DNA from: an uncultured bacterium
GTDB lineage: Bacteria > Planctomycetota > Phycisphaerae > Phycisphaerales > SM1A02
Assembly (NCBI GenBank): GCA_903938205.1
Contig: CAJACJ010000127.1
Coordinates: 1-8,066, forward strand
Length of the DNA: 8,066 nucleotides
Direction of reading: 5' to 3'
This document shows positions 5,092-8,066 of this stretch, in pieces. The translations under genes were made by a program, and so were the position numbers. The notes under the pieces were generated by a model. The model saw only the letters and a list, made by a program, of their open reading frames with translations. It searched no databases and was not told the origin of the DNA. Each line of letters opens with the position of its first letter. The first letter of the stretch is position 1.

Positions 5092-8066
5092 ATGGTTCGC
5101 TTCTTCATCCACCGTCCAATTTTCGCCAGCGTCATTGCGATCATCACCGCACTGGCCGGCGCTATTGCCATGTTTGTGCTGCCAATTTCGCAGTTTCCAA
5201 ATGTTGTGCCGCCAACGGTTCAGGTGACGGCCACCTATAACGGCGCGGACGCGTTGTCGGTTGCCAACTCGGTGACCATGCCACTGGAACAGCAAATTAA
5301 CGGCGCGGAAGGCATGATTTACATGTCTTCCAACAGCACCAACAATGGCAACAGCGTGATCACCGTCACGTTTCAAGTTGGATATGACCTGAACACTGGC
5401 GCGGTTGATGTTCTCAACCGCGTGCAAACCGCCACCGCTCAACTTCCACAACAAGTGCAACAACTTGGCGTGACCATTACCAAGCAGTCCACCAACATGA
5501 CTCTTGTGGTGTCGCTCTCCTCCACCGACGGCACCTACGACAGCAAGTTTCTTTCCAACTACGCCAACATTGTTGTGCAACCTGTTCTGGCGCGAGTGGA
5601 CGGCGTGGGCACCATCAGCATCTTTGGTCTGTTGCAATATTCAATGCGCGTGTGGCTGGATCCAATGCGCATGACCGCGCTTGGTCTTTCAACCGACGAT
5701 GTGACCGCGGCCATCAAGGATCAAAATCAACAGGCGTCCATTGGAAGTATTGGTGCAAGTCCAACTGTTGGCAATCCTGGTTTCGACTTGACCTTAATTA
5801 CCAAGGGTCGCTTGATGAGCGAAGAGGAATTTGGCGACATCATTGTGCGCAGTGGCACCAACGGCGCGGTGGTGCGCATTCGCGACATTGGCCGCACTGA
5901 ATTGGGCGCGTATCAATACGACACCACAAGCACCAGAAATGGCCAAAGCACGGGCACAATTAGCATTTATCAATTGCCAACCGCCAACGCGTACGCCGTT
6001 GTGGAAGCGGTCAAGGCGCAGATGAAACGAATCGAGCCGCTGTTGCCGCCAGGCGTGACGTGGCAAGTGACGTATGACAGCACCGCGTTCGTATCGGCCT
6101 CCATTAATGATCTGGTGAAGACACTGATCGAAGCGGGTCTGCTAGTTCTGCTGGTCATCTTTATTTTCTTGCAGAGTTGGCGCGCCACGCTTATTCCCAT
6201 GATCGCCATTCCGGTTTCAATTGTCGGAACCTTCGCCATCATGATGGCGGCGGGTTTCACCATTAACACGCTCACGCTTCTTGGACTTGTGCTGGCCATT
6301 GGCTTGGTGGTGGATGATTCAATTATTGTGGTTGAGAATGTGTACCGGCAACTTGAACTTGGCGCTCCTAACGGAAAGATTGCGGCCGAGCGCGCCATGA
6401 AAGAAGTTGCGGGTCCGATTGTCGCCACCAGCTCCGTGTTGCTTGCGGTGTTTATTCCCGCCGCCATGATGCCCGGCATTACGGGTCAGCTGTACAACCA
6501 ATTCGCGCTCACCATTGCGTTTAGCATTGTGCTGAGCATGATTAATTCGCTCACGCTGTCGCCAGCGTTATGCGGTGTTTTCCTGCAGAAACCACATAAA
6601 ACCACCTTCCGTCCATTTGTCATATTCAACGAGGGCTTTGAGTATTGCACTGGGCGCTACTCCACGTTTGTGCGCTGGCTTGCACACCACTGGTACATCA
6701 TTGCCGCAACATTTGTCCTTGGCGCGTTGGGCGTGGTTTTTCTGCTTGAGCGCACGCCAACTGCTTTCATTCCTAACGAGGATCAGGGTTACTACTTTGT
6801 GGGCATGTCGTTGCCATCCGGTTCCAGTTTGGAAAGAACGGAAGCCGTCAGCGCCAAAGTGTTGGAGCTTGTGAAGCGCGATCCAGCCGTGGTGGATGTC
6901 ATTCAAATTAACGGCTACAACTTTCTCACGACGGTTTCCACAACCAACGCTGGCTTCATCATTGTCATTTTGAAACCATGGGATCAACGCGATCCAATCA
7001 CTGAGAACGCGCGCGCAATTATTATGCGCGTGTTCCCGGAGTTGTTCAAAATTCCAGAGGCCAACGTTTTTGCATTCCCGCCACCACCTATTCCGGGCTT
7101 GGGCGCGGTTGCTGGTTGGCAGTTGCAATTAGAAGATGTCAACGGCATTGGCTATCCATTGCTTTCAGAGGCCGCCGCCGCATTCACTGCCGAACTAGAA
7201 AAACGCCCTGAAGTTGCCAACATTAGTTCGCCTTTCCAAGACCAAGTTCCAATTCTGCGCCTCACTATTGATCGCACCAAGGCGCTTAGTTACGGCTTGG
7301 CAATGGGCGACGTGTTCGACACACTGGGCCAAACTATTGGCCAGTCGTTTGTGAACAACTTCAACCAGTTCAACCAGGTGTACAACGTCATGGTTCAGGC
7401 CGATGCCTCGCAGCGCATGAACTTGTCCGATGTGATGAAGTTGTTTGTTAAGAATAAAAACGGCGACATGGTTCCGGTTTCATCGTTCATTAGTTATTCA
7501 GTAGAGGTTGGCACGGACAACGCAACGCGTTACAACATGTACAACACCATTCAGATGAATGGCGCAACGGGTCCCGGATATGGTTCGGGTGATTCCATCA
7601 AGGCCGTTGAAGAAGTTGCCGCGGCCACGCTGCCAGACGGGGTGACCTATGAGTGGACTGGAACCACGTATCAACAGATTGAATCGGGCACCTATGCGCC
7701 AATTATCTTCGCGTTCGCGCTTCTTGCGGTGTTCCTACTGTTGGCCGCGCTGTATGAAAGTTGGATTCTGCCGCTGAACGTTTTGCTTGCTGTCACCTTC
7801 GCTGTGCTTGGCGCGTTGCTGCTCATGCATGTCCGCGGCAAGGCGCTGGATGTGTACGCGCAAATTGGTTTGGTCATGTTGGTTGGTTTGGCGGCCAAGA
7901 ACGCAATTCTTATTGTTGAATTTGCCAAGAGCAGATATGAAGGTGGCGAAGGAATTATTGATGCCGCGGTGAACGCGTCGCATCAACGCTTGCGACCAAT
8001 TCTTATGACCGCCATTGCGTTCATGCTTGGCGTGTTGCCGCTCACAATTGCCACGGGCGCCGGCGC
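5092..8066 (+). CDS. RND multidrug efflux permease, HAE1 family (AcrB/MexF-like; C-terminus beyond right edge)
   Basis: Proton-driven inner-membrane transporter of the resistance-nodulation-division superfamily, expected to work as a trimer with the adaptor encoded 21 bp upstream. The ATG at 5092 gives the canonical start MVRFFIHRPIF. The frame stays open for 991 codons to the edge; HAE1 proteins have about 1,030-1,070 residues, so only the last helices are missing. Visible landmarks are TM1 (about 9-29), periplasmic MYMSSNS (about 76-83), TM2 (about 344-360), and TM4 with the acidic pair D408-D409 in VVDDSIIVVENV. Next come the switch-loop region about 608-621 (GYNF...NAG), FPPPPIPGLG (662-671), and TM10 with K936 in GLAAKNAILIVEFAK. 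The Asp pair and Lys correspond to the AcrB proton relay, so the pump looks functional. The Pro-rich FPPPP...GLG segment, PISQFPNVVPPTV and FLSNYA resemble MexF/OqxB more than AcrB. Substrate cannot be deduced. Confidence 0.95.
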   Translation, partial: MVRFFIHRPIFASVIAIITALAGAIAMFVLPISQFPNVVPPTVQVTATYNGADALSVANSVTMPLEQQINGAEGMIYMSSNSTNNGNSVITVTFQVGYDLNTGAVDVLNRVQTATAQLPQQVQQLGVTITKQSTNMTLVVSLSSTDGTYDSKFLSNYANIVVQPVLARVDGVGTISIFGLLQYSMRVWLDPMRMTALGLSTDDVTAAIKDQNQQASIGSIGASPTVGNPGFDLTLITKGRLMSEEEFGDIIVRSGTNGAVVRIRDIGRTELGAYQYDTTSTRNGQSTGTISIYQLPTANAYAVVEAVKAQMKRIEPLLPPGVTWQVTYDSTAFVSASINDLVKTLIEAGLLVLLVIFIFLQSWRATLIPMIAIPVSIVGTFAIMMAAGFTINTLTLLGLVLAIGLVVDDSIIVVENVYRQLELGAPNGKIAAERAMKEVAGPIVATSSVLLAVFIPAAMMPGITGQLYNQFALTIAFSIVLSMINSLTLSPALCGVFLQKPHKTTFRPFVIFNEGFEYCTGRYSTFVRWLAHHWYIIAATFVLGALGVVFLLERTPTAFIPNEDQGYYFVGMSLPSGSSLERTEAVSAKVLELVKRDPAVVDVIQINGYNFLTTVSTTNAGFIIVILKPWDQRDPITENARAIIMRVFPELFKIPEANVFAFPPPPIPGLGAVAGWQLQLEDVNGIGYPLLSEAAAAFTAELEKRPEVANISSPFQDQVPILRLTIDRTKALSYGLAMGDVFDTLGQTIGQSFVNNFNQFNQVYNVMVQADASQRMNLSDVMKLFVKNKNGDMVPVSSFISYSVEVGTDNATRYNMYNTIQMNGATGPGYGSGDSIKAVEEVAAATLPDGVTYEWTGTTYQQIESGTYAPIIFAFALLAVFLLLAALYESWILPLNVLLAVTFAVLGALLLMHVRGKALDVYAQIGLVMLVGLAAKNAILIVEFAKSRYEGGEGIIDAAVNASHQRLRPILMTAIAFMLGVLPLTIATGAG

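Noticed and set aside
4909..5637. Minus-strand open frame of 242 codons across the adaptor/permease junction
   Set aside because: It is His/Gly-rich with no domain, lies opposite two well-supported genes and crosses their intergenic gap.
5970..6479. Minus-strand open frame of 169 codons with some hydrophobic content
   Set aside because: Antisense to the TM2-TM5 region of the RND permease; the hydrophobicity mirrors the sense codons.
6568..7128. Minus-strand open frame of 186 codons
   Set aside because: Antisense to the RND periplasmic domain, no recognisable motif, no start signal.
7360..7377. Perfect 9-bp direct repeat TTCAACCAG, twice in tandem
   Set aside because: It encodes FNQFNQ at a site where HAE1 permeases commonly have a similar Asn/Phe-rich sequence; length appears normal, so no insertion is implied.

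Overview
The window holds two divergently transcribed drug-efflux loci, back to back, from a Gram-negative bacterium. Every gene belongs to the inner-membrane or periplasmic part of a tripartite pump that spans the two membranes. Base composition is moderately GC-rich by eye, with many CGCGC runs. None of the five gene starts has a recognisable Shine-Dalgarno sequence. That suggests a lineage using SD-independent initiation rather than an enterobacterium, but the taxon cannot be fixed from this sequence.

Left half, minus strand (3835 down to 1): an operon of three genes. First is an MdtO-like FUSC (aromatic acid exporter/fusaric acid resistance) inner-membrane protein. Next, overlapping its stop by 4 bp, is a 91-residue YtcA-like small lipoprotein/membrane protein. 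Seven bases further on is an MdtN-like HlyD/EmrA-type membrane fusion protein that runs off the left edge. The gene content matches E. coli ytcA-mdtN-mdtO-mdtP, but the order is permuted (O-ytcA-N). The outer-membrane partner (mdtP/TolC-like) is not in the window. The FUSC protein carries a C-terminal extension joined through an Asn-rich, AT-rich repeat-like linker.

Middle (3836-3882): a 47-bp gap that must serve as the divergent control region if, as I argue, the FUSC gene starts at the ATG at 3835 and not at the upstream TTG at 3877, which would leave 5 bp. No regulator gene lies between the two loci.

Right half, plus strand (3883 to the right edge): a lipoprotein-type RND adaptor (AcrA/MexE-like) followed after 21 bp by an RND HAE1-family permease (AcrB/MexF-like), cut off near its C-terminus. 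The permease keeps the proton-relay residues and looks functional. Both adaptors carry a TolC-docking RLS-type hairpin motif, so both loci probably rely on a TolC-family channel encoded outside the window, possibly a shared one.

These are recognisable families. The unusual points are the pairing of a YtcA/FUSC pump with an RND pump at one short divergent junction, the FUSC C-terminal extension, the altered lipobox of YtcA and the absence of SD signals. I found no RNA genes, CRISPR arrays, insertion sequences or phage genes. There is no gene-free stretch longer than 47 bp.
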